A stretch of 64,000 bases of DNA, taken from assembly GCF_003012345.1 (NCBI RefSeq), contig NZ_PVRV01000020.1, positions 62,001 through 126,000 on the forward strand, read 5' to 3'. This DNA is from Phytohalomonas tamaricis. GTDB lineage: Bacteria > Pseudomonadota > Gammaproteobacteria > Pseudomonadales > Halomonadaceae. A program made the translations under genes and the position numbers. Shown here one piece after another: positions 8,532 to 18,121 of this stretch. Each line of letters opens with the position of its first letter. Positions within the stretch are counted from its first letter, which is position 1. A model generated the notes under the pieces. That model saw nothing but the letters and a program-made list of their open reading frames with translations, searched no databases and was not told where the DNA came from.

Positions 8532-11500
8532 TCAGTACGCATGCCCCATGAACTGACGTAGCCGGAACAGTAGCGGCATGCTACTAGGCTCAAGGCGTTC
8601 TATGCATCCACTAAATGGGGCACGCACTTTTTCTTCCGTTTCGTGAAACCAGTCAAGGCGCGCTTCTAGAATCAGCAGTTGCATATGGGTATTACGCTGT
8701 TGCAATGCTTCGCATCGCGCTTCCTCAAGCAAAGTGGGAATGCGCGTGTCTGCCTCATGCTGAGCTCTATAGCTTTTCGCCAGCAACAGCAACAATTCGG
8801 GCAAATATAGCGACTTTTGTTCACGCGCTTTCGCCACGCTCTGCTCCAAGTATATTTTGGCTTTATCAAATTGCCTTAACGCCAAACAAGTATCGACATA
8901 CCATATTTTTGGATGCCGATAATGATCAGGTCCGAACATTTCCATGGATTGCTCAAGCAGCCCTTCCTGAGTGGCCAATGCGCTTTCGTCACCACCTAAG
9001 CCTTTCCACCACTCCTCGATACACCGAGCGGAGAGATAGAGAAGATTTAAATCGGGCGTATGGGTCAGGCCTGCGGCGCGCTGCGCACGCTCATGTGCCA
9101 AATGGAAGTGCCCCAATTGACGGTACAACCATGCTGAACAGATTAGAACCAGGGCCAATGTCCCGGGGTGGTTGATCCTTTCCGCCATCCGAATGGCTGC
9201 TTCGATATGGTATTGCGCCTTCTCATAACTGCCCTGCCAACACCATACCCAAGCCTGATAGGCACATGCAGATACCTGGGGATGCTCACTATAGGGCAGC
9301 CACTCAAAGGTCATATTGCTATTGAGAGGATCAAGTGCGTCGAAAAGCTCGAAGGCTCTATCCAAGTTGCCCGACCAGTAATCACACAACGCTGCAGCAT
9401 ATAGCGCAAGGCGTGAATAACGGACATCCTCGAAATTCGTCGCGAGTGTCTGCAGCTGCTGGGTTATTTCACGAGCTTCAGACAGTGCCTGACGTTCAAT
9501 GCAGCCGACCCAGAGCCCCCAGTGCACAAGAAAGCGCAACTCCAGACTCTCTTCATCCTCATCATTAAAGACAGGATATTCACCCAGTAAATGCCGCCCC
9601 GATTGAAAACTCTTGAGCGCCACGGATGAGCCATGCCCTTCCAATGCGAAACCCGCCTGTCCTTTTATGATCAAGAGGCTCACCTTACGCTCGATGTAGC
9701 CCTTGCCTTCCATCTGCTCAAGACACTCAAGACCATCGTCCGCCATTTTAAGGGCCGTTCTATTGGCACTAACCCGTAATGCATCACGGGCTGCAAGCTC
9801 AAAGTAACGTGCCGAACGAGCAAAACGCCCACTTTTCGATAGATGCATCGCAAAATAGCCGGGATGACGTCCTAGCCATGTAGGAAAATCCTGCTCGATC
9901 ACCTCAACGAGATGATTATGAATTTTGCGTCGCACCTCTTCAGGACAGGCCAGATAAGCAGCTTCCTGAAGGAGTTGATGGCAAAACTGATAGTCAAATC
10001 CCTCCGCCTGAGCACAAGGTTCAATAATCTCAAGGCGCTGCATGCGCTCCAATGCCTGCTTTAAGAATGTACTATCAGACTGTAGACAATCGCGCAGCAT
10101 CCCTGAACGGAACTGCTTTCCAATGACAGCCGCGACGTAAGCCACTTCTCGGTATTGCTCGAGTTGATCGATACGACTCGATAACAATCCAAATAATTCA
10201 CCGGGTAACTTTTCGATCTGTATCGGCCGGCCTTCTCTCCGGTCCAGATCCAGACGACGGCACAGTTCATGCAGATAAAGAGGTACGCCATCGCAGCGTT
10301 CAATCAATTGATGGCGTAGCCTCGGCCCCAATTGCAGGCGATAGCGTCGCACAAGATAATTTAAAAGCTCAGCAATATGCGCCGTATCAAGCCTGCCCAG
10401 TATGATCTGCTGATCCCAATGGAATTTAATCGGCAATGCAGCCTCTTTGCCCGGATAGCTGCCGATCAGCAGTAGTCGCTTATGAATCGGCAAGCGCACA
10501 TGAAGTCCAGCCAAGACTTTTAGCGAAGCTTCATCGAGCCATTGCAAGTCGTCGATCATGATAATCAGAGGATGAGCTATCGTACGCGCCTCAATCACAA
10601 GCTGAAGCGTCTTGATCATCAGTTCAATGGCTTCTCCACTCTGATAGCTCAGCCCTTGGCCGGGCTCATTGAGCCCAAGGAGCTGCAACAGCAAGGCCCG
10701 AGTATTCTCGTCCCAACGCGAAGCCGCAGCATTCTGCGCCACTAAAGCCTCGATAGCAGGCGTGTCAAAATGGCCACCTAACCGCCAGCGTAATATCGAG
10801 CGAACAAGACCAAAGGGCTCCTGCGAGGACATCCGAGTAGTAGCTAACCAGCAAAGCTCCACGTTCTGACTCTGTTCTAGCAAGCGGAAATAGACCATCA
10901 AGGCACTTTTACCCATTCCCGACTCGCCTCGAATCAGCACACTTTGGCGCAAACCGATGCCGACACGCGCCAACGCATCTTGGAGCTGGCGTATTTCAGC
11001 AGTTCGACCAATCAGCTTCGGAGGAGTAATCTCTCCTCGCCCCACGCTACCTAGCACGAGCGCACGCAGACGCACTTCACCGTTGGCAGCAAGAATACGC
11101 ATGGAAAGACGCGGCTGTAGATCAAGTGCCGGTGGCATATGCTGACTTGCGACAGGAGATATGACCAGCTCACTGCCTTTTGCAGCGCTCATCAGCTCAA
11201 GCGCCGGCTGCGTAACGCGACCCTGGGGATCTATAACGTGGCGATTAGGAATATAAAGTACCCGCCCGCTATGCAGACCGGCAGAAAGTTCAAATTGTGG
11301 CGGTTCATCCTCCCCTTGCCACCTACGGGCTAACTCATCGGGTAGCTGAAGACGACAGTGCTCATAAAGGGCGACCAATTCGGCCAGTTGATGGGTGGGA
11401 CCATTCGTGCCGAAGCACGCCATTCCCATTCCCCCTGCGGCCCCCGGAAGCCAAAATCCGCCCAGATGATGGCATTGATGCTCCAGCCAGCGCATCAGCT

Positions 11501-12413
11501 CACGCTGCAGTTGAAAGCAATCCCGCTCCCAGCGACGGTTATGCTGCTCACTGATCAGTGTAAGACGCATGACCATCACCGAGAGCTGACGATAGTTAAC
11601 TTCCTCCTCATCAAGAGGCGTGTCGCTATAAGTTGGTGTTAGCGTCGTTACTTCATTCACGAATGAAGATTGCGCATACTCGCTGCTGCCCGTCCAGAAG
11701 TGAGCAAGCTTGAGAAATGAGGAAGGTGGCTGTTGTCCGGTCAGCGTCAACTGCTGGAGATGCGCATTGAATTGCTCATGCGCAGCAGCGGCTTGGCCGC
11801 TTTCAGCAAGCTTCTGCACCAACCGCTCCTGGAAGGGGGTATAACTGTCAAAGCGCTGCACCAGCATGCGCAGTATTTCGATAGTAACATTGGATTCATG
11901 CTCGAGCAGTTGCTCGGCACAATCCAGTACTCGCTGGCGCCAGGCGCTGCGAGTCTGCAGCAACCAACGTTGAAAGGCAGGACACTGCGGAAGTTGCAGT
12001 CCGTCGGCGAGCTCCCCTTTGTAAATCTCCAGCACGCGCTCAAGTGTCCCTGCGCCGTTAGTATTACGCAGTAGCGCATCAAGCTCACCGACATCAAGCC
12101 GCCAACGCTCGCCATGCTGCAGCGATAGCGTCTGTCGGGAGACGATGAGCACTCGCTCTGCCTCCGCGCCCAGCGTTTGCCGCAAGCTATGCAGCGCATG
12201 ACGCAGATTGGTTCGGCTCGAAGCGGCTTTTTGATCAGGCCATAACACTTCAGCCAATGCTGCCCGGCTAACGGCCTGATCGTGTAACAGCAGATAAAGA
12301 AGCAGCGCCTTGACCTTGTCATAGCTGAACGGCGTCGGTAGCTGGCCTTCAAGCCTTAGCTCGAAACTTCCAAACAGCTGCACGCGAACGTGAGAAGAGC
12401 TTTCCTGCGTCAT
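8532..12413 (-). CDS. SARP/BTAD-type transcriptional regulator with degenerate cyclase-like domain, AAA ATPase and TPRs
   Basis: This 1293-residue protein is a large signal-integrating transcription factor. An N-terminal OmpR-like winged helix (about 8-105, ending near LRHALHSLRQTLG) is followed by a bacterial transcriptional activation domain (about 108-240). Residues 275-450 resemble a class III nucleotidyl cyclase (LSAGLHSGRVLYIP matches the usual GIHTG strand), but neither metal-binding Asp is where it should be: the first strand reads LSVMVMRLT and the second AAGGMGMACFG. A STAND/AAA ATPase starts near 467, with Walker A GESGMGKSA (496-504) and Walker B IIMIDDLQW. The C-terminal 400 residues are helical TPR-like repeats. 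It lies 28 nt downstream of miaE on the same strand. Its target is unknown. Confidence 0.85.
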   Translation of the reverse strand: MTQESSSHVRVQLFGSFELRLEGQLPTPFSYDKVKALLLYLLLHDQAVSRAALAEVLWPDQKAASSRTNLRHALHSLRQTLGAEAERVLIVSRQTLSLQHGERWRLDVGELDALLRNTNGAGTLERVLEIYKGELADGLQLPQCPAFQRWLLQTRSAWRQRVLDCAEQLLEHESNVTIEILRMLVQRFDSYTPFQERLVQKLAESGQAAAAHEQFNAHLQQLTLTGQQPPSSFLKLAHFWTGSSEYAQSSFVNEVTTLTPTYSDTPLDEEEVNYRQLSVMVMRLTLISEQHNRRWERDCFQLQRELMRWLEHQCHHLGGFWLPGAAGGMGMACFGTNGPTHQLAELVALYEHCRLQLPDELARRWQGEDEPPQFELSAGLHSGRVLYIPNRHVIDPQGRVTQPALELMSAAKGSELVISPVASQHMPPALDLQPRLSMRILAANGEVRLRALVLGSVGRGEITPPKLIGRTAEIRQLQDALARVGIGLRQSVLIRGESGMGKSALMVYFRLLEQSQNVELCWLATTRMSSQEPFGLVRSILRWRLGGHFDTPAIEALVAQNAAASRWDENTRALLLQLLGLNEPGQGLSYQSGEAIELMIKTLQLVIEARTIAHPLIIMIDDLQWLDEASLKVLAGLHVRLPIHKRLLLIGSYPGKEAALPIKFHWDQQIILGRLDTAHIAELLNYLVRRYRLQLGPRLRHQLIERCDGVPLYLHELCRRLDLDRREGRPIQIEKLPGELFGLLSSRIDQLEQYREVAYVAAVIGKQFRSGMLRDCLQSDSTFLKQALERMQRLEIIEPCAQAEGFDYQFCHQLLQEAAYLACPEEVRRKIHNHLVEVIEQDFPTWLGRHPGYFAMHLSKSGRFARSARYFELAARDALRVSANRTALKMADDGLECLEQMEGKGYIERKVSLLIIKGQAGFALEGHGSSVALKSFQSGRHLLGEYPVFNDEDEESLELRFLVHWGLWVGCIERQALSEAREITQQLQTLATNFEDVRYSRLALYAAALCDYWSGNLDRAFELFDALDPLNSNMTFEWLPYSEHPQVSACAYQAWVWCWQGSYEKAQYHIEAAIRMAERINHPGTLALVLICSAWLYRQLGHFHLAHERAQRAAGLTHTPDLNLLYLSARCIEEWWKGLGGDESALATQEGLLEQSMEMFGPDHYRHPKIWYVDTCLALRQFDKAKIYLEQSVAKAREQKSLYLPELLLLLAKSYRAQHEADTRIPTLLEEARCEALQQRNTHMQLLILEARLDWFHETEEKVRAPFSGCIERLEPSSMPLLFRLRQFMGHAY

Positions 12414-12441
12414 GAGGTAGTAACCGCTCCTCGGTCAAGAC

Positions 12442-13056
12442 TCAGGCAGCGGTCGGTAGGCCACTGTGAAAACGAAACTGAGTATCGTAGCTTTGAATCA
12501 ACTCGCGCTCACACTCTGAAAAGAATGCGACACGCGACTCAATTGATGTTTCGGCGTACTGCTCGGCCAATTCCAAATAGTCTTCAAAATGTCGCCCTTC
12601 CGACTTCACTAGGCTTCGATAGAATTTCCCGAGATCTTCGTCCAAGTGTGGAATAAGCTTGGCAAAGCGCTCACAGGAGCGAGCTTCGATGAAGGCACCA
12701 ACAATTAGAATATCGACCAGACGATCCGGATCATTAGCACGCACGTACCGCCGTAGCCCTTCAGCGTAACGTGATGCTGACAGATGTTCATAGGCTATAT
12801 CGCGCTTTAGCATAATTTTGACTACCTGCTCGAAGTGAAGCAGCTCTTCACGTGCAAGTTGAGCCATTTTTGTCAACAGTTCGGGGCGATCGACGTAGCG
12901 ATACATAAGATTCATGGCAGTAGATGCCGCTTTCTTTTCACACTGCGCATGATCAATGAGTAATATCCGCTCGTTCTGTAGCGCTGCTTCAATCCATTGC
13001 TGTGGCGTCTCACAGGGTAAAAAAGCCTGTAACTGGCTAGGCATTAAATCACTCAT
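12442..13056 (-). CDS. miaE: tRNA 2-methylthio-N6-isopentenyladenosine hydroxylase MiaE
   Basis: MiaE is an oxygen-dependent di-iron enzyme that hydroxylates ms2i6A37 in tRNAs reading UNN codons. The 204-residue four-helix protein shows the carboxylate/His ligand pattern: DHAQCEKKAA, REELLHFEQ, IEARSCERF and SEGRHFEDYL. The AAGGAGGAG ribosome-binding site is very strong. It is divergent from acnB and lies just upstream of the BTAD regulator, with which it probably forms an operon. The modification is known to depend on aerobic growth. Confidence 0.93.
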   Translation of the reverse strand: MSDLMPSQLQAFLPCETPQQWIEAALQNERILLIDHAQCEKKAASTAMNLMYRYVDRPELLTKMAQLAREELLHFEQVVKIMLKRDIAYEHLSASRYAEGLRRYVRANDPDRLVDILIVGAFIEARSCERFAKLIPHLDEDLGKFYRSLVKSEGRHFEDYLELAEQYAETSIESRVAFFSECERELIQSYDTQFRFHSGLPTAA

Positions 13057-13212
13057 GACTCCTCCTTTTTCAATTCCTTGTCAGCGATAACCGTTCGCCC
13101 AACAAGGTGACATTAACCCATGTTATAAAAAATTGTTTCTGCAATGAAATTATGAGTGTTTAAAGTCCCGTTCCAAGCGACCAAAGTTCAATCTCATGCA
13201 TTAGCAGCCCTC

Positions 13213-13241
13213 TTAACATTGTCAACACTTTGCCGTAAACT
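13213..13241 (+). promoter_or_regulatory. candidate acnB promoter
   Basis: TTAACA, a 17-nt spacer and TAAACT lie about 90 nt before the acnB GTG. A short perfect hairpin (GCGGCT-gact-AGCCGC, 13269-13284) follows in the leader and could be a binding or processing site. Confidence 0.5.
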
Positions 13242-13332
13242 CCGCTTCGCTCGAAGCGCGCTAATGTAGCGGCTGACTAGCCGCACACTATCGCTGCGAT
13301 TCGATACTAAAAACTGATGAGGGTCTATCAAC

Positions 13333-15936
13333 GTGCTCGAAGCTTACCGTCAAAACGTTGAGGAACGTGCTGCCGAAGGTATCCCGCCCAAACCGCTTAA
13401 TGCTGAAATGACAGCGGAGCTGGTCGAACTTCTTAAGAATCCGCCCACCGGTGAAGAAGAATTTTTGCTCGAACTGATCACCGAGCGCATTCCTCCTGGT
13501 GTCGATGAGGCGGCTTACGTCAAAGCCGGTTTTCTGGCGGCCATCGCCAAAGGCGAGGCCAGCTCACCGCTGATTGATAAAATCCATGCGGTTAAACTGC
13601 TGGGTACCATGCAGGGTGGCTACAATATTGCCACACTCGTTTCCTTGCTTGACGATAATGAGCTTGCTGCCGTAACTGCCGAACAACTCAAGCATACGCT
13701 TTTGATGTTCGACGCTTTCCATGATGTCGCCGATCGCGCCAAGGCCGGCAACACGCATGCCCAAGCCGTTGTTCAATCCTGGGCCGAAGCAGAATGGTAC
13801 CTGTCACGCCCCGCTGTGCCAGAAAAGATCACGTTAACAGTATTCAAGGTCCCGGGGGAAACCAACACCGATGACCTCTCCCCTGCGCCTGATGCTTGGT
13901 CACGTCCCGATATTCCTTTGCATGCCAATGCCATGCTCAAGAATGCACGCGAAGGAATAGAGCCGGTCAATCCCGGCACTACAGGTCCGCTTGCACAGAT
14001 CGAAGCCGTCAAGGCCAAGGGCTATCCTGTCGCTTATGTGGGTGACGTAGTCGGCACGGGATCTTCGCGCAAGTCCGCGACAAACTCGGTATTGTGGTTC
14101 TTCGGCGACAATATCCCTCATGTCCCTAACAAGCGTGCCGGTGGCTTCTGCTTCGGTGGCAAGATAGCACCCATCTTCTTTAATACGATGGAAGATGCCG
14201 GTGCTCTGCCTATCGAGATGGACGTTTCCCAGCTTGAAATGGGCGATGTGATTGATGTCTATCCTTATGAAGGCAAGGTATGCCGTCATAATACGGACGA
14301 AGTGTTGACAACCTTCCAGCTCAAGACTGGCGTTCTACTCGATGAAGTCCGCGCGGGTGGTCGTATTCCCCTTATCATCGGACGCGGCCTGACGCAGAAA
14401 GCCCGTGACTTCCTGGGCCTTGGCGCTTTCGATGTTTTCCGCACCCCCGAGCAGCCTCAGGATACCGGTAAAGGCTTCACGCTTGCGCAGAAAATGGTCG
14501 GCAAGGCTTGTGGCATAGAAGGCGTTCGTCCCGGCATGTATTGTGAACCACGAATGACAACCGTTGGCTCGCAGGATACTACCGGTCCGATGACCCGCGA
14601 TGAATTGAAGGATCTGGCCTGCCTAGGCTTCCAAGCCGATCTAGTGATGCAGTCCTTCTGCCATACGGCGGCCTATCCCAAGCCGGTCGATGTCGAGATG
14701 CAGCATACCCTGCCTGACTTCATCATGAACCGCGGCGGCGTTTCACTGCGCCCTGGTGATGGCATCATCCACTCCTGGCTGAACCGTATGCTGTTGCCTG
14801 ATACTGTCGGTACGGGTGGTGACTCTCATACACGCTTCCCGATGGGTATCTCTTTCCCTGCAGGTTCTGGCCTGGTCGCTTTTGCTGCGGCAACGGGTGT
14901 CATGCCGCTGGACATGCCGGAATCGATACTGGTGCGCTTCAAGGGCCAACGCCAGCCCGGCATCACGCTGCGCGACCTCGTCCATGCCATCCCGCTGTAC
15001 GCGATCAAGCAGGGCCTTCTGACGGTTGAAAAGTCAGGCAAGAAAAATGCCTTCTCCGGCCGCATCCTTGAAATCGAAGGACTCGAAGATCTCACCGTGG
15101 AGCAGGCCTTCGAACTCTCTGATGCCTCTGCCGAGCGTAGCGCTGCAGGCTGTACCATCACACTTTCCGACGAAAGCGTGACGGAATATCTAAAGTCCAA
15201 CATCACTCTGCTCAAGTGGATGATCAGCAATGGCTATGGCGATGCACGTACGCTTGACCGCCGTATCGCTTCGATGCAGGAATGGCTCGACAACCCGAGC
15301 CTGATGCGCGCCGATAAAGATGCCGAGTATGCTGAAATCATCGAAATCGACCTAAGCGAGATCGATCAACCAGTGCTTTGTGCGCCGAACGACCCTGACG
15401 ACGCGCGCTGGCTGTCCGATGTCGCCGGTGAAAAGATCGATGAAGTCTTCATCGGCTCGTGCATGACCAACATCGGTCACTTCCGCGCGGCGGGCAAGCT
15501 GCTTGAGAAACAGCCGGCCGGTTCGCTGAAAACTCGCCTGTGGCTCGCACCGCCGACCAAAATGGACCAGCATCAGCTGACCGAAGAAGGCTATTACGGT
15601 ATCTACGGTCGTGCTGGTGCACGCATGGAAATGCCGGGCTGCTCGCTATGCATGGGTAACCAGGCACGTGTAGCCCCCAAATCGACAGTTGTCTCGACCT
15701 CTACCCGCAACTTCCCCAACCGCCTAGGTGATGGTGCCAATGTCTATCTGGCATCAGCTGAGCTTGCCGCGATTGCCGCTGTAGAAGGCCGCCTCCCCAC
15801 CGTCGAGGAGTACAAGGGCTATATGGGTCAGTTCAATGCCATGGCAGGTGAAATTTACCGCTACATGAACTTCCATGAGATCGAGCAGTATAAAAAAATA
15901 GCGTCAACTGTTATCCCTCTAGCCCAAGAAGCCTGA
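13333..15936 (+). CDS. acnB: aconitate hydratase B (bifunctional aconitase / 2-methylisocitrate dehydratase)
   Basis: AcnB interconverts citrate and isocitrate in the TCA cycle through a [4Fe-4S] cluster. The 867 residues match the family (E. coli 865). It starts with GTG ([21 protein letters not shown]), as the alignment with E. coli AcnB requires, after a GAGGG site. The N-terminal HEAT-like domain precedes the swivel domain, the order typical of AcnB rather than AcnA. Cluster cysteines are seen in [13 protein letters not shown] and [11 protein letters not shown] near the C-terminus. It is monocistronic with a strong terminator at 15974-16010. Confidence 0.97.
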   Translation: MLEAYRQNVEERAAEGIPPKPLNAEMTAELVELLKNPPTGEEEFLLELITERIPPGVDEAAYVKAGFLAAIAKGEASSPLIDKIHAVKLLGTMQGGYNIATLVSLLDDNELAAVTAEQLKHTLLMFDAFHDVADRAKAGNTHAQAVVQSWAEAEWYLSRPAVPEKITLTVFKVPGETNTDDLSPAPDAWSRPDIPLHANAMLKNAREGIEPVNPGTTGPLAQIEAVKAKGYPVAYVGDVVGTGSSRKSATNSVLWFFGDNIPHVPNKRAGGFCFGGKIAPIFFNTMEDAGALPIEMDVSQLEMGDVIDVYPYEGKVCRHNTDEVLTTFQLKTGVLLDEVRAGGRIPLIIGRGLTQKARDFLGLGAFDVFRTPEQPQDTGKGFTLAQKMVGKACGIEGVRPGMYCEPRMTTVGSQDTTGPMTRDELKDLACLGFQADLVMQSFCHTAAYPKPVDVEMQHTLPDFIMNRGGVSLRPGDGIIHSWLNRMLLPDTVGTGGDSHTRFPMGISFPAGSGLVAFAAATGVMPLDMPESILVRFKGQRQPGITLRDLVHAIPLYAIKQGLLTVEKSGKKNAFSGRILEIEGLEDLTVEQAFELSDASAERSAAGCTITLSDESVTEYLKSNITLLKWMISNGYGDARTLDRRIASMQEWLDNPSLMRADKDAEYAEIIEIDLSEIDQPVLCAPNDPDDARWLSDVAGEKIDEVFIGSCMTNIGHFRAAGKLLEKQPAGSLKTRLWLAPPTKMDQHQLTEEGYYGIYGRAGARMEMPGCSLCMGNQARVAPKSTVVSTSTRNFPNRLGDGANVYLASAELAAIAAVEGRLPTVEEYKGYMGQFNAMAGEIYRYMNFHEIEQYKKIASTVIPLAQEA

Positions 15937-15973
15937 TCTTTTCAAGGCATACTAGGCATCAGGGTAGAAATGA

Positions 15974-16010
15974 AGCGCCTCGCTCCTACTGAGCGAGGCG
16001 CTTTTTATTT
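15974..16010 (+). terminator. acnB terminator
   Basis: A perfect twelve-pair stem, AGCGCCTCGCTC / GAGCGAGGCGCT, with a five-base loop is followed by TTTTTATTT, 37 nt after the acnB stop. Confidence 0.9.
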
Positions 16011-16250
16011 ATATGGCTCAAACATTCTTGAGTCATGTGATTAAACTTTTGCACCCTCCTCAAGACAAACTATCATTTTAGTAGCGCAAACCGGCGAGCT
16101 TGAAGCAGCACCCTACTGGCATCGCTGCCGAGAAGTCCTAACTATATAGAACTATAAAAATAAACCGACGTTTCATCTCCGTTTACGAGACGAAACTCTT
16201 TTTATTTTGACTAAGTGGCATATGAGTGCTAAAAATTAGTTTGAAAACAC

Positions 16251-16268
16251 CGTTCTTAATTATGAACG
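16251..16268. promoter_or_regulatory. palindrome upstream of the outer-membrane protein gene
   Basis: CGTTC-ttaattat-GAACG lies 55-72 nt before the start codon. With two extra bases on one side it extends outward (AAAC-a-CC and GG-TTT). The position suits a transcription-factor site, but I cannot name the regulator. Confidence 0.4.
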
Positions 16269-16322
16269 ATCGGTTTATGGCAGGAAGCCAAAGCCTGCTA
16301 GCCTTTTTGCAAGGAGATCATC

Positions 16323-16925
16323 ATGAAACGTATTTCTTATTTCACCGCCCCTCTTATTTGTTCATCCATGCTGGTTGTAGGCACAGGCGTTGCTAACGCT
16401 GCCGATACAACTACCCAAGGTCTCTATTCTGGTGTCGGCGCAGGTAACACTATTGTTCATGACGCCGACATCGGTGGCTTCGGCGACAACAACAGCGACA
16501 CGCGTGTAACCGATAACAACGATACTGCGCAAAGCGCTTTCGTCGGTTACAAGTTCAATAACTGGTTCTCTACTGAAGCCAACTTCACTGATTTTGGCGA
16601 CATTGAATTCGGTGGCGATGCTAACAGTGGCGAATATAGCACCAAGGCTTATAGCCTGAGCGCAATCGGTGAGATTCCTGTTTATGCCGGCTTGATTGGC
16701 TACGCTCGTGTTGGTGCTGCTTATTGGAAAGCTAACGGCAATGGCAACTTCTCTGACGGTACCAGTGTTTCCAATGAATACGGTACAGACCCGGTTTATG
16801 GCTTGGGTGTGAAGTACCAGTTCAAGCAACTGCCTGTCTTCGCCCGTGCTGAATACACGCGTTACGACATGGACAGCGACTACCGTCTTGATGTCACTTC
16901 TGCATCAGTTGGTGTTCAGTTCTGA
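16323..16925 (+). CDS. small outer-membrane beta-barrel protein (OmpA-TM / opacity-like)
   Basis: The 200-residue protein has a Sec signal peptide with a hydrophobic core and cleavage after ANA, near residue 26. The mature part alternates short beta-strand-like segments with Asp/Asn/Gly-rich loops and ends in Phe (VGVQF), the classical last residue of outer-membrane barrels. SAFVGYKFNNWFSTEANFTDFG-type strands and YARVGAAYWKA match eight-stranded OmpA/Opa-like barrels; no peptidoglycan-binding domain follows. The AAGGAGATCATC ribosome-binding site is excellent and a strong terminator follows, so it is probably abundant. Its ligand or role cannot be inferred. Confidence 0.85.
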   Translation: MKRISYFTAPLICSSMLVVGTGVANAADTTTQGLYSGVGAGNTIVHDADIGGFGDNNSDTRVTDNNDTAQSAFVGYKFNNWFSTEANFTDFGDIEFGGDANSGEYSTKAYSLSAIGEIPVYAGLIGYARVGAAYWKANGNGNFSDGTSVSNEYGTDPVYGLGVKYQFKQLPVFARAEYTRYDMDSDYRLDVTSASVGVQF

Positions 16926-16965
16926 TCATGCTTTAAAAGCCTGCTGCTGGCTTTTATGCAATAAA

Positions 16966-17000
16966 GGGAGCAAGGCTTAATGCCTTGCTCCCTTTTCTTT
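16966..17000 (+). terminator. terminator of the outer-membrane protein gene
   Basis: An eleven-pair stem, GGGAGCAAGGC / GCCTTGCTCCC, is followed by TTTTCTTT. A weaker hairpin, AAAAGCC-tgctgct-GGCTTTT, precedes it at about 16934-16954. Confidence 0.9.
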
Positions 17001-17105
17001 GAGTAACATCGCATCTTGCCTAAAATCCTGTCACTGGCAAAAGTCAGCTTTCGACAATGGTGAGCTAACTAGCCGTATTGTCACGCTATAGAATTAGGCA
17101 GCCTC

Positions 17106-17510
17106 ATGAAACATATCTTCGACCATTTGCGTGCATTAGCATCTCAAAATAGCAAACGAGCACAGCCTTTGCCCGTTATTGTCTGCGGCTTGGGTGCTGA
17201 CCATTATCGCGTCCAATCATTACTCACTCACGCCAAGGATTATGAATCAATCGCGCTTATTGATGATTTCCCATGGAATCACGGCACCTTTGTCGAAGGT
17301 ACCCGCGTTTATTACCCCAGTGAAGTGCCTTCATTAGTTGAACGACATAACGTAACGGCACTGATCTATGCCCGAGAAGATGATTTGAAACTATTCGATA
17401 GCCAGACCATGACGGCACTTAATAGCTTTCGTGTTCCTTTCATAAAACTTGAACCAGATAGCATCAAGGACATCGATAGTGTCCTAAGTACCAAACTCGC
17501 CAACCGCTAA
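17106..17510 (+). CDS. single-domain Rossmann-like protein, possibly CoA/nucleotide-binding
   Basis: This 134-residue cytoplasmic protein has the shape of one Rossmann-type half: a beta strand with a glycine loop (PVIVCGLGADHY, about 23-34), an acidic second strand (SIALIDDFPWNHGTFVEGTRVYY) and a third strand (NVTALIYARED). The VGFIDDxP...G..VxG..VY layout resembles the CoA-binding domain at the N-terminus of CapD/WbpM-type nucleotide-sugar enzymes and of PglD. Here it stands alone without any catalytic domain. The ribosome-binding site is weak. It is flanked by an outer-membrane protein and lipoproteins, so an envelope role is possible but unproven. Confidence 0.55.
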   Translation: MKHIFDHLRALASQNSKRAQPLPVIVCGLGADHYRVQSLLTHAKDYESIALIDDFPWNHGTFVEGTRVYYPSEVPSLVERHNVTALIYAREDDLKLFDSQTMTALNSFRVPFIKLEPDSIKDIDSVLSTKLANR

Positions 17511-17527
17511 GCGTATCGCGAGGTAGC

Positions 17528-17743
17528 TCACTGCTCAGCATGACTGCGCGATGGATAAGTCATAGGACGTACCCCACTGTTTTTATCCATACTATCGCGC
17601 TGGTTATCCTGCTGGATCGTGGGCGGTGGCGGTGGCGGTGCAGGTGCATTGGTCATTTCATGCTGTTGAGGCTCATGCGCACAGCCGGTAGAAATACTTG
17701 CTACGACTAGAAAAGACAGGATTAACCATTCTCTTTTTTGCAT
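17528..17743 (-). CDS. small proline-rich lipoprotein
   Basis: The 71-residue product starts at MQKREW, an ATG preceded by GAGGAG at good distance; an upstream GTG in frame is less likely because it overlaps that site. A basic n-region, a hydrophobic stretch and the lipobox-like ISTGC (Cys about residue 21) indicate lipoprotein export. After it comes a stretch of six prolines (APAPPPPPPT) and a polar tail. No enzymatic motif is seen. It is the last of three tandem small lipoprotein genes on this strand. Confidence 0.65.
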   Translation of the reverse strand: MQKREWLILSFLVVASISTGCAHEPQQHEMTNAPAPPPPPPTIQQDNQRDSMDKNSGVRPMTYPSRSHAEQ

Positions 17744-17780
17744 AAAAATACTCCTCACTCAGCAGCTACGATAGATCATC

Positions 17781-17966
17781 TCAGCAGGACGTAGGACCGC
17801 TTGGCTTAGGTATACATGCCTCTTGCGTATCTCGAGTGCCTTCACTATTGACTACCGGAGGTTCAAGCCTGACAGCAGGCTCATTGCCACTCCCCTGACC
17901 AGCCCCAGCGCATCCACTAACTACTAGCGTAAACAGCACACCCAGCCCTATCTTGCAGACACTCAT
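17781..17966 (-). CDS. small putative lipoprotein
   Basis: Starting at MSVCKIGLG, the product has 61 residues with the lipobox VVSGC (Cys about 19). The mature part is Gly/Pro-rich and carries two further Cys near the end (QEACIPKPSGPTSC), which could form a disulfide in the periplasm. AAGGGA lies about six bases before this ATG; the longer frame back to 18083 has no support and would hide the signal peptide. Function unknown. Confidence 0.6.
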   Translation of the reverse strand: MSVCKIGLGVLFTLVVSGCAGAGQGSGNEPAVRLEPPVVNSEGTRDTQEACIPKPSGPTSC

Positions 17967-18070
17967 AACGTTCCCTTTTGATGATTTAAATTTCAGTATA
18001 ACCATCTCTTTACTGCCACACGGTGGTGACATGAGCAGCGTTGCCCTTATGAGCGAGAAGTAAATAAAGT

Positions 18071-18093
18071 GAAGGCACGCCATGCGTGCCTTC
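18071..18093. terminator. terminator downstream of the repeat lipoprotein gene
   Basis: A perfect ten-pair stem, GAAGGCACGC-cat-GCGTGCCTTC, lies 28 nt past the stop at 18122. On the minus strand it is followed by ACTTTATTTA, on the plus strand by CTTTCC. Confidence 0.65.
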
Positions 18094-18121
18094 CTTTCCA
18101 GACTTCTCGCAGGACAAATAA

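Larger units (their letters stand above)
15937..16322. other. 386-bp intergenic region between acnB and the outer-membrane protein gene
   Basis: It holds the acnB terminator, an AT-rich stretch, an imperfect inverted repeat GTTTC-a-TCT / AGA-c-GAAAC (about 16170-16196) followed by TCTTTTTATTTT, and the palindrome at 16251-16268. I see no ORF with a convincing start in it. Confidence 0.6.
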
